Shown piece after piece: positions 51,121 to 60,835 of a stretch of 64,000 nt of DNA. Under the pieces are notes generated by a model. It was not told where the DNA came from. It did no database searches and was given only the letters and a program-made list of their open reading frames with translations. Position 1 is the first letter of the stretch, and the number at the start of each line of letters is the position of its first letter. Both the position numbers and the translations under genes were made by a program. The DNA is from Annona cherimola (Eukaryota > Streptophyta > Magnoliopsida > Magnoliales > Annonaceae). The DNA lies in NCBI GenBank assembly GCA_030490835.1, contig CM059973.1, forward strand, positions 52,270,008-52,334,007. Direction: 5' to 3'.

Positions 51121-51675
51121 CCATAGCCTGTTTGTCATTTTGAAAATACATATGAGTAATAATACTCAGTAAGCAAGCCTTTTTCTTTAGCAAGTAAACA
51201 TTTTCTTTTCATTCAAATGCATTTCTCCCCATTCGGTAGGAGACACTTACTAAGTGATCAATTACCAATGGGACAGAAACCTTTTCATGCATTTCATGAG
51301 AATGCAATGCATTCATTCATTCATGACTTTCCTTGTGCCTCCAACCTCTAGGAGGACGCCGCCAGCACACAGCCCTTGCGACTTGACAATAGTAAAGGGG
51401 GACCCTCTGACCCGCTTACTACCTCCACCAAAGCCTCTTCCTTGTGCACCATGTTCATACATACATATGCCGGCATGACATGTTCTATAAAACTTGATAA
51501 ATGATTTAAAAAGTTATTTAACAAGTAGTTAGCAATCATTTCATGTAAAGCATTATAGGATTGATCATCTTTAAATTTAATTCATAAAACACATCAGCAA
51601 ACAATTTGAAATCATTTAGAAATATTTTAGAAAGCATATAGCTTGCTTACCTCCTAAGTCTGTGTCCTCCACATT
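51121..51675 (-). repeat. Tekay-B-type LTR fragment, left piece
   Basis: Matches the Tekay-B LTR from about 332 bp inside its U5 edge (CCATAGCCTGTTTGTCA) to CTGTGTCCTCCACAT. It contains ATGCCGGCAT (~51467). The right piece of the same LTR is 59110-60835; 51493-51675 and 59110-59291 overlap in content. Confidence 0.8.
51493..51675. repeat. 182-bp direct duplication flanking element F (left copy)
   Basis: From CTTGATAAAT to CCTCCACAT this differs from 59110-59291 at only about four positions, while the sibling LTR at 26461 differs at many more. The two copies therefore arose locally. Confidence 0.75.
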
Positions 51676-51700
51676 CTCCCCGGCAACGGCGCCAAAAACT

Positions 51701-53962
51701 TGATGCGCACCAAGTGCTTGTCGTTAAGAGCACTGTAATCACCAGTTTAATTAAAATTAACCGAAACACATTAAAGCTACCACAATGCGGGTGATAGTGT
51801 AGAATAACGGTGAGTCGGGTTGAATCCACAGAGAGGCGATGTAGTTTTGAATTATTTTTAAGAGAAAAAACAAGAAGGTATAAAGAAGAGAGAGAAAGAG
51901 AGAAGAGAGAAAGAGGAGAGAGAGAGAGAGAGAGACGTTAGAGAGAGAGAGAAGAAGAAATTAGATAGATAAGAGAGAAGAGAGAGAAAGAGAGAAGAGA
52001 GAAAGAGGAGAGAGAGAAAGAAAAGGAAAGAAATTAAGAGAGAGGAGAGAGAGACTTTAGAGAGAGAGAGAGAAGAAGAAATTAGATAGATAAGAGAGAA
52101 GAGAGAGAAAGAGAGAAGAGAGAAAGAGGAGAGAGAGAAAGAGAAGAGAGAGAAAGAGAGAAGAGAGAAAGAGGAGAGAGAGAAAGAAAAGGAAAGAAAT
52201 TAAGAGAGAGGAGAGAGAGACGTTGGAGTAAGAAAAGAAAAGAGAAATTAGAAGAAATTAGAGAGAGAAAGAGAGAAGAGAGAAAAGAAATGAAAATAGA
52301 ACAAATTGGAGAGAAAAGAAAGGGAGACAAGAAGCTAAAAGAAATTATAATTAGCTAACAACTTAATTAAAATTATTCTAAGAAAGTAATAAAAGCTATG
52401 AAATTTAACTATTAAAGCAGGAAAGAGAATTACATTAAATTTAATCTAAAAATTACAAAGCATAAAATAAAGCAGTAAATCTAATCTAATAATTAAAACT
52501 ACAAATTGAAAAGTAATAAGTACGAAACACTACAAAGCATAAAATAATAAAATAAAATTTACATCACCCGAATATGGAGAGCAAAATCTCCACGTAATGA
52601 AAATTTTATTGCTTGGCCCCACCTCCTTGCTAGGGGTCCCACAAGATGGGTCCCACCCAAGGGAAAGAATTGCTTGATGATTTGTGGGGTGTTGGTTCTT
52701 GGGATGAGTGGAAGCCCTTTTATAGTTGAGGGAGGGGCCCCTTTTCCATTTTGTCTTTCGATGTGGGATTCTCGTATTGCCTTCAAGTGTAGCTACCTTT
52801 GTTGCTTTTCCACTTGCCGCGTGAACTTGCCGTTTGATTTCTTCCTGCCCGAAGCCTTGGAACGGTGATGCTTGACTGCTGCCAAAATCGTTGGTTTTGG
52901 GTTTGTGGATTGCTCGATTGGAGGGATTTCGATCAACTTGGGTGGAAAACTGGATTTATCTTGGGCAGCCGGTTCTGCGGAAACAGAGATGCTGGACGAA
53001 ATTGATTTTCGAGTTGCTTTGAATTTTCCATGGCTGCTTGTCGGAAAAATGGGTTTCCAGCTTGGAGAAGACGGGCTGCTCGCTGCCGGACTTTTCTTTT
53101 ACGGTTCGGTGATAGCTTGGATGGACGGCATTGCTGGATCAGAGAAGAGAGGACTGGACACCATGGCTGCTGAATTTGGGGAAGACGAAGATGGGTTTTA
53201 ATGGCTGCCCAGAATCGTGGCCGCTGTAATGGATCGGGGCTGGCCGGAATTTGGGTTTTCCAATTGGAGCCCGATTTTCATTGCTGCCAGAATTTGCAGA
53301 GATGGCGTGCTTGCTTGCCCGACCGGCTGTTTGCTTGGCATGGGGAAGACGGAGACGAGGAGATGATCAGGCCGGAGCTTTGAGGTGGGTTTCCTGCTGC
53401 ATTTGAGCTTGCTGCTGCCGAAGAGCGGGACGGAGAAGATGACTGCCTTGTTCGGTTCCATTTTCGGTGGCTGGATTTGGGCGTTTTGCCTCAGCACCGT
53501 CGGTTGTAGTTGGTTGATGCTGAAATTAGGGGGGGTAGCTGCTGACATTTGCCGGAATCCATGGCTGCCGGTTGGGGAAGATGGAGCACCATAAATGGTG
53601 CTCCGGCGGTGTATGGTCACGTGTACTCATGCAGTAGGCAAAAATGTAGATTTAAATATTTAATTTTTGTCAAAATGACTTTAATAAGCTTGTATAGACT
53701 TTTAATAAGATTTCATAATGGTTTACTTTGTACCCATATTTCAAAGTTAGCCTCTTTAATCCTTTTTAGCATGTGTAATTATTTTTTTATAATTTTATAT
53801 TTTCAAAATATCGCAAAATGACCCATTTTATAACAAAATTAAAGATTCTATCAAAAATATGATTTTCATAAAATTCCACTTAAAACATGCATTTAATTAA
53901 CATTTTAATATTTAACAGTGTGAATTTAATATGAAATTAAAGGAAAAGTTTTAGACTTATCA
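51701..53962 (-). repeat. Element F 3' LTR
   Basis: 2262 bp, TGATGCGCACC to GACTTATCA. A (GA)-rich U5 (51880-52330), TATA (minus TATAAAAGGG, 52716-52724), and a GC-richer U3 (52790-53640). A 24-bp stub with the tRNA-Asp primer site (51677-51694) lies left of it, showing that it once also served as a 5' LTR or was copied with adjoining sequence. Confidence 0.85.
51880..52330. repeat. GA-rich low-complexity repeat with higher-order units
   Basis: Long (GA)n, GAGAAA and GAAGAA runs. A longer unit beginning GAGACGTTAG recurs at about 51932 and 52051. The matching stretch in the other LTR (57210-57490) is about 170 bp shorter. Confidence 0.85.
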
Positions 53963-54020
53963 CACCCCCCAACTTAAACATTGCTAGTCCCTTAGCAATG
54001 GAAATAGTTTAATGCATAAT

Positions 54021-54051
<31 letters not shown>

Positions 54052-54847
54052 AAATCATAGTGTGTTACTAATTTATATAGAATTCTAGATGCACTGCTAA
54101 TAATGATAGTAGGCTTTAGAAGTAAATTTCTTTAGTAAACATGAGTAAAAATATCTCATGATGCATAAAAGAGTATATAGCACATGTATACATGTACTAA
54201 TGAACAAATGGGCGTTTGATAATTTATTTTCAGCTCATCCAATCTAAGCAACATTCATATCAAAATTATGATAGTGACAGTTAATATATGTATATATTTT
54301 TAAAATTTTTATCTTCCTCAATTTTTTTTTCCTTTTTATTTTATTTTATTTTTATTTTCCCCTCACCATATTTCAGGGTATCTAGGGATTTTTTTTTCTC
54401 TCCCCTCACCATATTTCAGGGTATCTGGGGATCTACAATATGTATATTTTAACTAGCAACTATCAATTGCAATGATATTAAATGTTACTTGCTTGGCTGA
54501 GAGAAAAAATTATATTATCATGGTGCCCACATGGTTCATTGTTGGGTAAGTGCAATTAGTGCTAATAAAAATTTAAAAACACCATGGAAATATTTTTACA
54601 AATATCACTAATTACAGTTTTCTTCTTCACTTGCTACCACGCATAGCAAGTGCACTTTTATCTATATGTTTTTTTTAAGTTAAACAAACCAGACCCCCCA
54701 ACTTAAATATTGCTATCTTTAATAAACATGCACAAATTATGAAAATAAGATAGCAGAGAAAGAGACAACCTGGGGTGTAATGATCTGATGAAATTGTTGC
54801 AGCTTTTACCTAAAAAAAACTAACAGAAAAGAGATATATATACACAT
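53963..54847 (-). other. Element F 3' non-coding region
   Basis: Polypurine tract at 53963-53975, poly-T runs (54020-54050; 54320-54360) and two tandem copies of CCTCACCATATTTCAGGG (54361-54387; 54404-54430), the box found once in each Athila element. A second CCCCCCAACTTAAA run (54695-54706) resembles the polypurine tract. No gene. Confidence 0.72.
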
Positions 54848-54865
54848 GTTGGGTTGCCTCCCAAC
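54848..54865 (-). other. Conserved hairpin after element F ORF
   Basis: GTTGGG / CCCAAC stem around the loop TTGCCT, then CAGCGCTACG. Third member of the Athila-type hairpin set, 43 bp after the ORF stop. Confidence 0.8.
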
Positions 54866-54908
54866 CAGCGCTACGTTTTACGTCGTCAGCCAGACGTAAT
54901 AATTCATG

Positions 54909-56606
54909 TTATCCAATTCCTGCTCTGTTAAAATTTTTAATACTATGTAGATTATTTATTATTTTCATATATTCATGCTCCAGAGTTGTGAATGAATTAT
55001 CAATGACGTTTAATATGTAGCATTCTTCAATTTGATCTAATTTATTGAAATTTATTGAACTATTACCAAATGAGAGCATGATTTTATTTTGGGTTAAACA
55101 GGGTTCCGTTTGAATACAACGCCCTTGGAGAAATTGACTATATTTTGGAATATATTGAATAATATCGAAGAGCGAAATTTTAATGTGAACCTGTTCAAAC
55201 ATTTGAATCATCTCTTCCTTTTTCATTAATTCTTTTATGCTAATGAGCTCATTTTTAAAAGTATTTGAAATAACAGGTATGTACTTTTCAAAATTTTCAT
55301 TAATAATTTCATTTTCATCTCCCCCCAACTTATCCTCAATAAACTCTTTATTTCTCACCTTACCATCATTTTGGCTATGATCATCAATCTCCTCAATATT
55401 TTCTTGAGCATTTTCTCCTTCAAATCTATCATTAATTAATTTTCCATTATTTTCTATAATATTTTCTTGATTATGAAGAGAGGAATTCTCGTTAAGTGTA
55501 TGATCTGAGAAACCATCACTACATAATGTTGTAATTATTACCAAATTTTCAGATAATAGATTTTCTGATAGTAATTGATCTGATTGAGTTTGATAATCAA
55601 AATGATTTACTGGAGTGATAGTTGATTCATTAGGTTTCTCCCCACATAATGTATCAAAATATTCATCATTTATTTTCAAATTATCTTTCTTTTGACCTAG
55701 CTTTTGTTTGTTAAGGGATTCACCTTCTAAAGCATTTGGAAATGCTAAGTCATTTTCAAAATATGGATTTTCTAATGGTATTGAATCTATTTGAATTTGA
55801 AAATTTGAATGATCAATTAGATTATCAATTTGGTCAGTATAAAATTCCTCTTCTCCTTTCCTCTTCATGGCTACTATTACTTGATCTTCATGATTTGTCA
55901 TCTTAGAAAATAATTGTTGGTTGGAAAGGATTTGTTGATCTAATCCTTCGAATCCTTCCTCTAAGTCATCTAAGTGAGGAGATTGTTGATAATCTACTTG
56001 ATCTGATGAAAAATTTGAAAAGTCCTCTTGTGGGGGATTCGAGTGGAAATACATATTTTTGCAATGTTCAACTCGATTTAGGCACTCTGAAAATTTATTT
56101 TCTATGGTTTGAAAGCCATCAAGAAAGAATTTTTTTAGTTCTTCAATTTCTTCATTATAATTATATGTTTGAAGAGAAGATTGGTTAGTACGTTGAGGTG
56201 ATGAAAAATTTTCTTCAGGATATACAGATGGCCCATATGTATTTTCATAATGATGAGATTGACATTGATAATTTGAAAATTGACTTTGCTCAGGGGGCCA
56301 CTGGGTTTGTAGATATGGAGGGTAGGATTGCATTTGTTGATTTGTCCAAGAAGTATTAGGACAACTCATCCATTCTGAGTTATATGTATGTGAAAATGAA
56401 TTGTAATTAGGTGTAGGGAACTCATGAAAATTTTGAATTTGTTCTTGATATGGTAAAAATCGAGTCTCATTAGAGTATGTCGTTTGAAAAGGAATTGATG
56501 TATTTAAGAATGAACTGTTTGAGTTTTGATAGGCAAGTAAATCATTAAGCTTTTGGTTTAATTCTTCTAACTTACCTAACTGCTGATCGATAAAATTCAT
56601 ATCCAT
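54909..56606 (-). CDS. Intact 565-aa ORF of element F, gag-like
   Basis: The ATG (56604-56606) lies ~407 bp after the primer site; a second Met is codon 3. Residues 1-30 are heptad-like (LGKLEELNQKLNDLLAYQ); ~30-150 are rich in Asn, Gln, Ser, Tyr and Pro; ~155-190 form a charged helix (EEIEELKKFFLDGF); ~240-450 are acidic and Asn-rich. Residues 477-493, ISLFDIIQYIPKYSQFL, match VPFIDMLSQMPVYAKFL of Athila-2 gag in spacing, and the C terminus RAGIG resembles the KVGVG end of Athila-2. No zinc knuckle, protease, RT or integrase motif is seen. I infer a divergent or shortened gag product used for packaging; enzymatic steps would come from other Athila-type elements. Confidence 0.75.
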   Translation of the reverse strand: MDMNFIDQQLGKLEELNQKLNDLLAYQNSNSSFLNTSIPFQTTYSNETRFLPYQEQIQNFHEFPTPNYNSFSHTYNSEWMSCPNTSWTNQQMQSYPPYLQTQWPPEQSQFSNYQCQSHHYENTYGPSVYPEENFSSPQRTNQSSLQTYNYNEEIEELKKFFLDGFQTIENKFSECLNRVEHCKNMYFHSNPPQEDFSNFSSDQVDYQQSPHLDDLEEGFEGLDQQILSNQQLFSKMTNHEDQVIVAMKRKGEEEFYTDQIDNLIDHSNFQIQIDSIPLENPYFENDLAFPNALEGESLNKQKLGQKKDNLKINDEYFDTLCGEKPNESTITPVNHFDYQTQSDQLLSENLLSENLVIITTLCSDGFSDHTLNENSSLHNQENIIENNGKLINDRFEGENAQENIEEIDDHSQNDGKVRNKEFIEDKLGGDENEIINENFEKYIPVISNTFKNELISIKELMKKEEMIQMFEQVHIKISLFDIIQYIPKYSQFLQGRCIQTEPCLTQNKIMLSFGNSSINFNKLDQIEECYILNVIDNSFTTLEHEYMKIINNLHSIKNFNRAGIG

Positions 56607-57013
56607 TCTTTAATTTTAGTTTTTTTTTTAATTAGTAATTCAGTTACTGAGAATAACTATGGTGTAATTAAATTTCATAACACTTCCTTTGGTCAGCCAG
56701 GTAAGAGGTGAGAGTGTGGGAGGCTCTCCTTGTATTCACAAGGTCCTAATTAAATAACCATAGATCCACTTAGGCATTTTCCTTTAAACCTCTAGGTTAG
56801 ACACCAACCTCTAGTTGTCAAATAGAAATTTAATTAGACCAAAGGTCTACTCAATAAATGGTCACTAATTGGGAAAGGATCAAAATTTGTAATATAAAGT
56901 TCAAGTGCATTAAGTAAAGAAAGCAAATAAATAAAGCAGTAAAGATTATACTATTGCAAGCAAGTAAAGGAAATTTAAAGCAACTAATAAAACAATTCAA
57001 ACCTCAATACGCC
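56607..57013 (-). other. Element F untranslated leader
   Basis: About 400 bp between primer site and ORF. It has a poly-T/A stretch just upstream of the ATG (56615-56632) and no other recognisable signal. Confidence 0.6.
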
Positions 57014-57031
57014 TCCCCGGCAACGGCGCCA
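57014..57031 (-). other. Element F primer-binding site (tRNA-Asp)
   Basis: The minus strand reads TGGCGCCGTTGCCGGGGA, exactly complementary to the 3' end of plant tRNA-Asp. It lies six bases from the LTR. Identical site at 51677-51694. tRNA-Asp priming is typical of Athila-type elements. Confidence 0.9.
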
Positions 57032-57037
57032 AAAACT

Positions 57038-59109
57038 TGATGCGCACCAAGTGCTTGTCGTTAAGAGCACTGTGATCACCAGTTTAATTAAAATTAACCG
57101 AAACACATTAAAGCTACCACAATGCGGGTGATAGTGTAGAATAACGGTGAGTCGGGTCGAATCCACAGAGAGGCGATGTAGTTTTGAATTGTTTTTAAGA
57201 GAAAAAACAAGAAGGTATAAAGAAGAGAGAGAAAGAGAGAAGAGAGAAAGAGGAGAGAGAGAAGAAGAAATTAGATAGATAAGAGAGAAGAGAGAGAAAG
57301 AGAGAAGAGAGAAAGAGAAGAGAGAGAAAGAGAAGAGAGAGAAAGAAAAGGAAAAAATTAAGAGAGAGGAGAGAGAGACGTTGGAGAAAGAAAAGAAAAG
57401 AGAAATTAGAAGAAATTAGAGAGAGAAAGAGAGAAGAGAAAAGAAATGAAAATAGAAGAAATTGGAGAGAAAAGAAAGGGAGACAAGAAGCTAAAAGAAA
57501 TTATAATTAGCTAACAACTTAATTAAAATTATTCTAAGAAAGCAATAAAATTTAACTATTAAAGAAGGAAAGAGAATTACATTAAATTTAATCTAAAAAT
57601 TACAAAGCATAAAATAAAGCAGTAAATCTAATCTAATAATTAAAACTACAAATTGAAAAGTAATAAGTACGAAACACTACAAAGCATAAAATAATAAAAT
57701 AAAATTTACATCACCCGAATATGGAGAGCAAAATCTCCACGTAATGAAAATTTTATTGCTTGGCCCCACCTCCTTGCTAGGGGTCCCACAAGATGGGTCC
57801 CAGCCAAGGGAAAGAATTGCTTGATGATTTGTGGGGTGTTGGTTCTTGGGATGAGTGGAAGCCCTTTTATAGTTGAGGGAGGGGCCCCTTTTCCATTTTG
57901 GCTTTCGATGTGGGATTCTCGTATTGCCTTCAAGTGTAGCTGCCTTTGTTGCTTTTCCACTTGCCGCGTGAACTTGCCGTTTGATTTCTTCCTGCCCGAA
58001 GCCTTGGAACGGTGATGCTTGACTGCTGCCAAAATCGTTGGTTTTGGGTTTGTGGATTGCTCGATTGGAGGGATTTCGATCAACTTGGGTGGAAAACTGG
58101 ATTTATCTTGGGCAGCCGGTTCTGCGGAAACAGAGATGCTGGACGAAATTGATTTTCGAGTTGCTTTGAATTTTCCATGGCTGCTTGTCGGAAAAATGGG
58201 TTTCCAGCTTGGAGAAGACGGGCTGCTCGCTGCCGGACTTTTCTTTTACGGTTCGGTGATAGCTTGGATGGACGGCATTGCTGGATCAGAGAAGAGAGGA
58301 CTGGACACCATGGCTGCTGAATTTGGGGAAGACGAAGATGGGTTTTAATGGCTGCCCAGAATCGTGGCCGCTGTAATGGATCGGGGTTGGCCGGAATTTG
58401 GGTTTTCCAATTGGAGCCCGATTTTCATTGCTACCAGAATTTGCAGAGATGGCGTGCTTGCTTGCCCGACTGGCTGTTTGCTTGCCGTGGGGAAGACGGA
58501 GACGAGGAGACGATCAGGCCGGAGCTTTGAGGTGGGTTTCCTGCTGCATTTGAGCTTGCTGCTGCCGGAGAGCGGGACGGAGAAGATGGCTGCCTTGTTC
58601 GGTTCCATTTTCGGTGGCTGGATTTGGGCGTTTTGCCTCAGCACCGTCGGTTGTAGTTGGTTGATGCTGAAATTAGTGAGGGTAGCTGCTGACATTTGCC
58701 GGAATCCATGGCTGCCGGTTGGGGAAGATGGAGCACCATAAATGGTGCTCCGGCGGTGTATGGTCGCGTGTACTCATGCAGTAGGCAAAAATGTAGATTT
58801 AAATATTTAATTTTTGTCAAAATGATTTTAATATGCTTGTATAGACTTTTAATAAGATTTCATAATGGTTTACTTTGTACCCATATTTCAAAGTTAGCCT
58901 CTTTAATCCTTTTTAGCATGTGTAATTATTTTTTTATAATTTTATATTTTCAAAATATCGCAAAATGACCCATTTTATAACAAAATTAAAGATTCTATCA
59001 AAAATATGATTTTCATAAAATTCCACTTAAAACATGCATTTAATTAACATTTTAATATTTAACAGTGTGAATTTAATATGAAATTAAAGGAAAAGTTTTA
59101 GACTTATCA
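57038..59109 (-). repeat. Element F 5' LTR
   Basis: 2072 bp with the same ends as the LTR at 51701. TATA (minus) near 57863-57871. The shorter GA-rich tract explains most of the 190-bp length difference. Open frames shared by both LTRs (for example plus strand 58019-58348) lie in U3 and are not treated as genes. Confidence 0.87.
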
Positions 59110-60835
59110 CTTGATAAATCATTTAGAAAGTTATTTAACAAGTAGTTAGCAATCATTTCATGTAAAGCATTATAGGATTGATCATCTTTAAATTTAATTC
59201 ATAAAACACGTCAGCAAACAATTTGAAATCATTTAGAAATATTTTAGAAAGCATATAGCTTGCTTACCTCCGAAGTCTGTGTCCTCCACATTGTCCTTTC
59301 CTTTTCCTATACAAGAAAAAATGATATTTTATCTATATCATTCTATGTCTTAGATTGCTTCCCATGCATGCTTTATAATCATTCATTACCTCATTCCTAT
59401 AGAGGTTAATCTTATAAAGATACTAGGTCATTATCTCTTTATATATTCTTTAAGATACAAATACTAATCTCATTTTTTTACCACTCAATTTACGCTTTTT
59501 ACTTTTCATGGTACTGTTCATCATCACTGTTCATGGATATTGTTCATCATCACCGTTCACGATTACTGTTCACGTTTACTGTTCACAACAACGTGGGTTA
59601 CTGTTCATGGGTTCCAAAAATTGACATTTTTTTCAAAATTAAAAAATATCATGACATAGCTTATGCTTAGTATATCATGAAAAAATTCATAAATTTTGAA
59701 TTTATGATCATTAACTTGGCTAAATAAATTATTTTCTCCATATACTAAAAATCAACATAAATTCACCTAAGCATAATCCTTAATTGCGAAAATCATTAAA
59801 TTAATATATCATCATTCCAACATCATATTTATCATATTCATTCATCCCACATCATCAGTTATCAATTTTGGAGCATTATTTACACATATCATATGCTATC
59901 TTCCTGAATGTTCTATCTTTGCTCCAAATTTTGATGTTTTGTTATAATTTTGATTAAGCATTATAACTATACTTATTTTCTCATGCTAAGGCATTATCTA
60001 AGCATGGTTTTACCCTACTTAACATCCAAAAGAAATTTGGATAGAAATCACTTACCTGAAGTGAATATCCCTCTTTTTCTCACACTTTCTCTCTCTAACT
60101 TTCTCTTCTTCCTTGGACGTGTGGGGGGTTTGGGAGCTTGGGTTTGCTCAAGTGGAGTTGGGATGAATTGTGGCTTTGGACGTCCCCCCTTGGCCCTATT
60201 TATAGGGTTTTATTTTTCATGAAATTGGATTTTACCCCCTTGCTTAAGGTGTTAAATTGCAAATGTGTTTTTTTATAATTTCAAAAAGTGAATGGAGCCT
60301 TGTGCAGCCCACCCTATAGCTGCTCCAACCCCCCTATGGCAGCCCTATTTTTTTAAAATTTTTTATTTGTTAAAATTTATTTATTTTAAGCTAATTAAAT
60401 CCTAACCCTTGATTTATGATGATGATGATGATGATTTTAGACCATTAATTTTTGGTCAAATGCTCAACCATCCCCTGCCACGCCCCTGCTGCAGCTGATT
60501 TTTCATTTTTTAATTATTTATTTTAATAAAAAGTCAAATGTAATTTAATGAAAAAGATAAGTTACTTTTTGATCTCCTTTTGACATTTCATCTTGACCAT
60601 TGATTTGTAATTTTCATCACATCTTAACCCATTCATCATGTTCATCATGAATTTTTAACCATCTATAAAAAATTTCATCGAAATCCAACGTTCGGATTGC
60701 AAATTATGAATTTTTCTTTAATTTTCCACAAAAATCCAAAATTGGATTAAAATATCAAAATGAATTGCTATTTCGTCCTGTAGTGATTAAATCTCCTTTT
60801 CGTCTTTTTGTGATTAAGTTAGTCCAAGTGATTAA
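59110..60835 (-). repeat. Tekay-B-type LTR fragment, right piece
   Basis: Collinear with the Tekay-B LTR from CTTGATAAATC to about 190 bp short of its U3 end, where the Sirevirus LTR at 60836 interrupts. Holds six GTTCA repeats (59510-59605) and the palindromic TATA box at 60194-60207. No gene. Confidence 0.82.

Larger units (their letters stand above)
51677..59109 (-). mobile_element. Element F: young non-autonomous Athila-like retrotransposon
   Basis: Two LTRs (57038-59109 as 5', 51701-53962 as 3'), both with a tRNA-Asp primer site at their left, a polypurine tract (53963-53975, minus AAGTTGGGGGGTG), one long ORF (54909-56606) and Athila-type 3' signals (hairpin 54848-54865; CTCACCATATTTCAGGG boxes). 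RT and integrase are absent. The last ~345 bp of the LTRs differ at three positions, so it is young. It lies in a Tekay-B-type LTR; CTTGA at 59110-59114 is the likely right target base set. Confidence 0.85.

Noticed and set aside
52082..52330. Ser/Leu/Phe-rich minus-strand ORF
   Set aside because: Translation of the GA microsatellite.
52872..53201. 109-codon plus-strand ORF, repeated at 58019-58348
   Set aside because: It lies in U3 of both LTRs of element F, antisense to the element; identity follows from LTR duplication and the GC-richer composition, with no recognisable domain.
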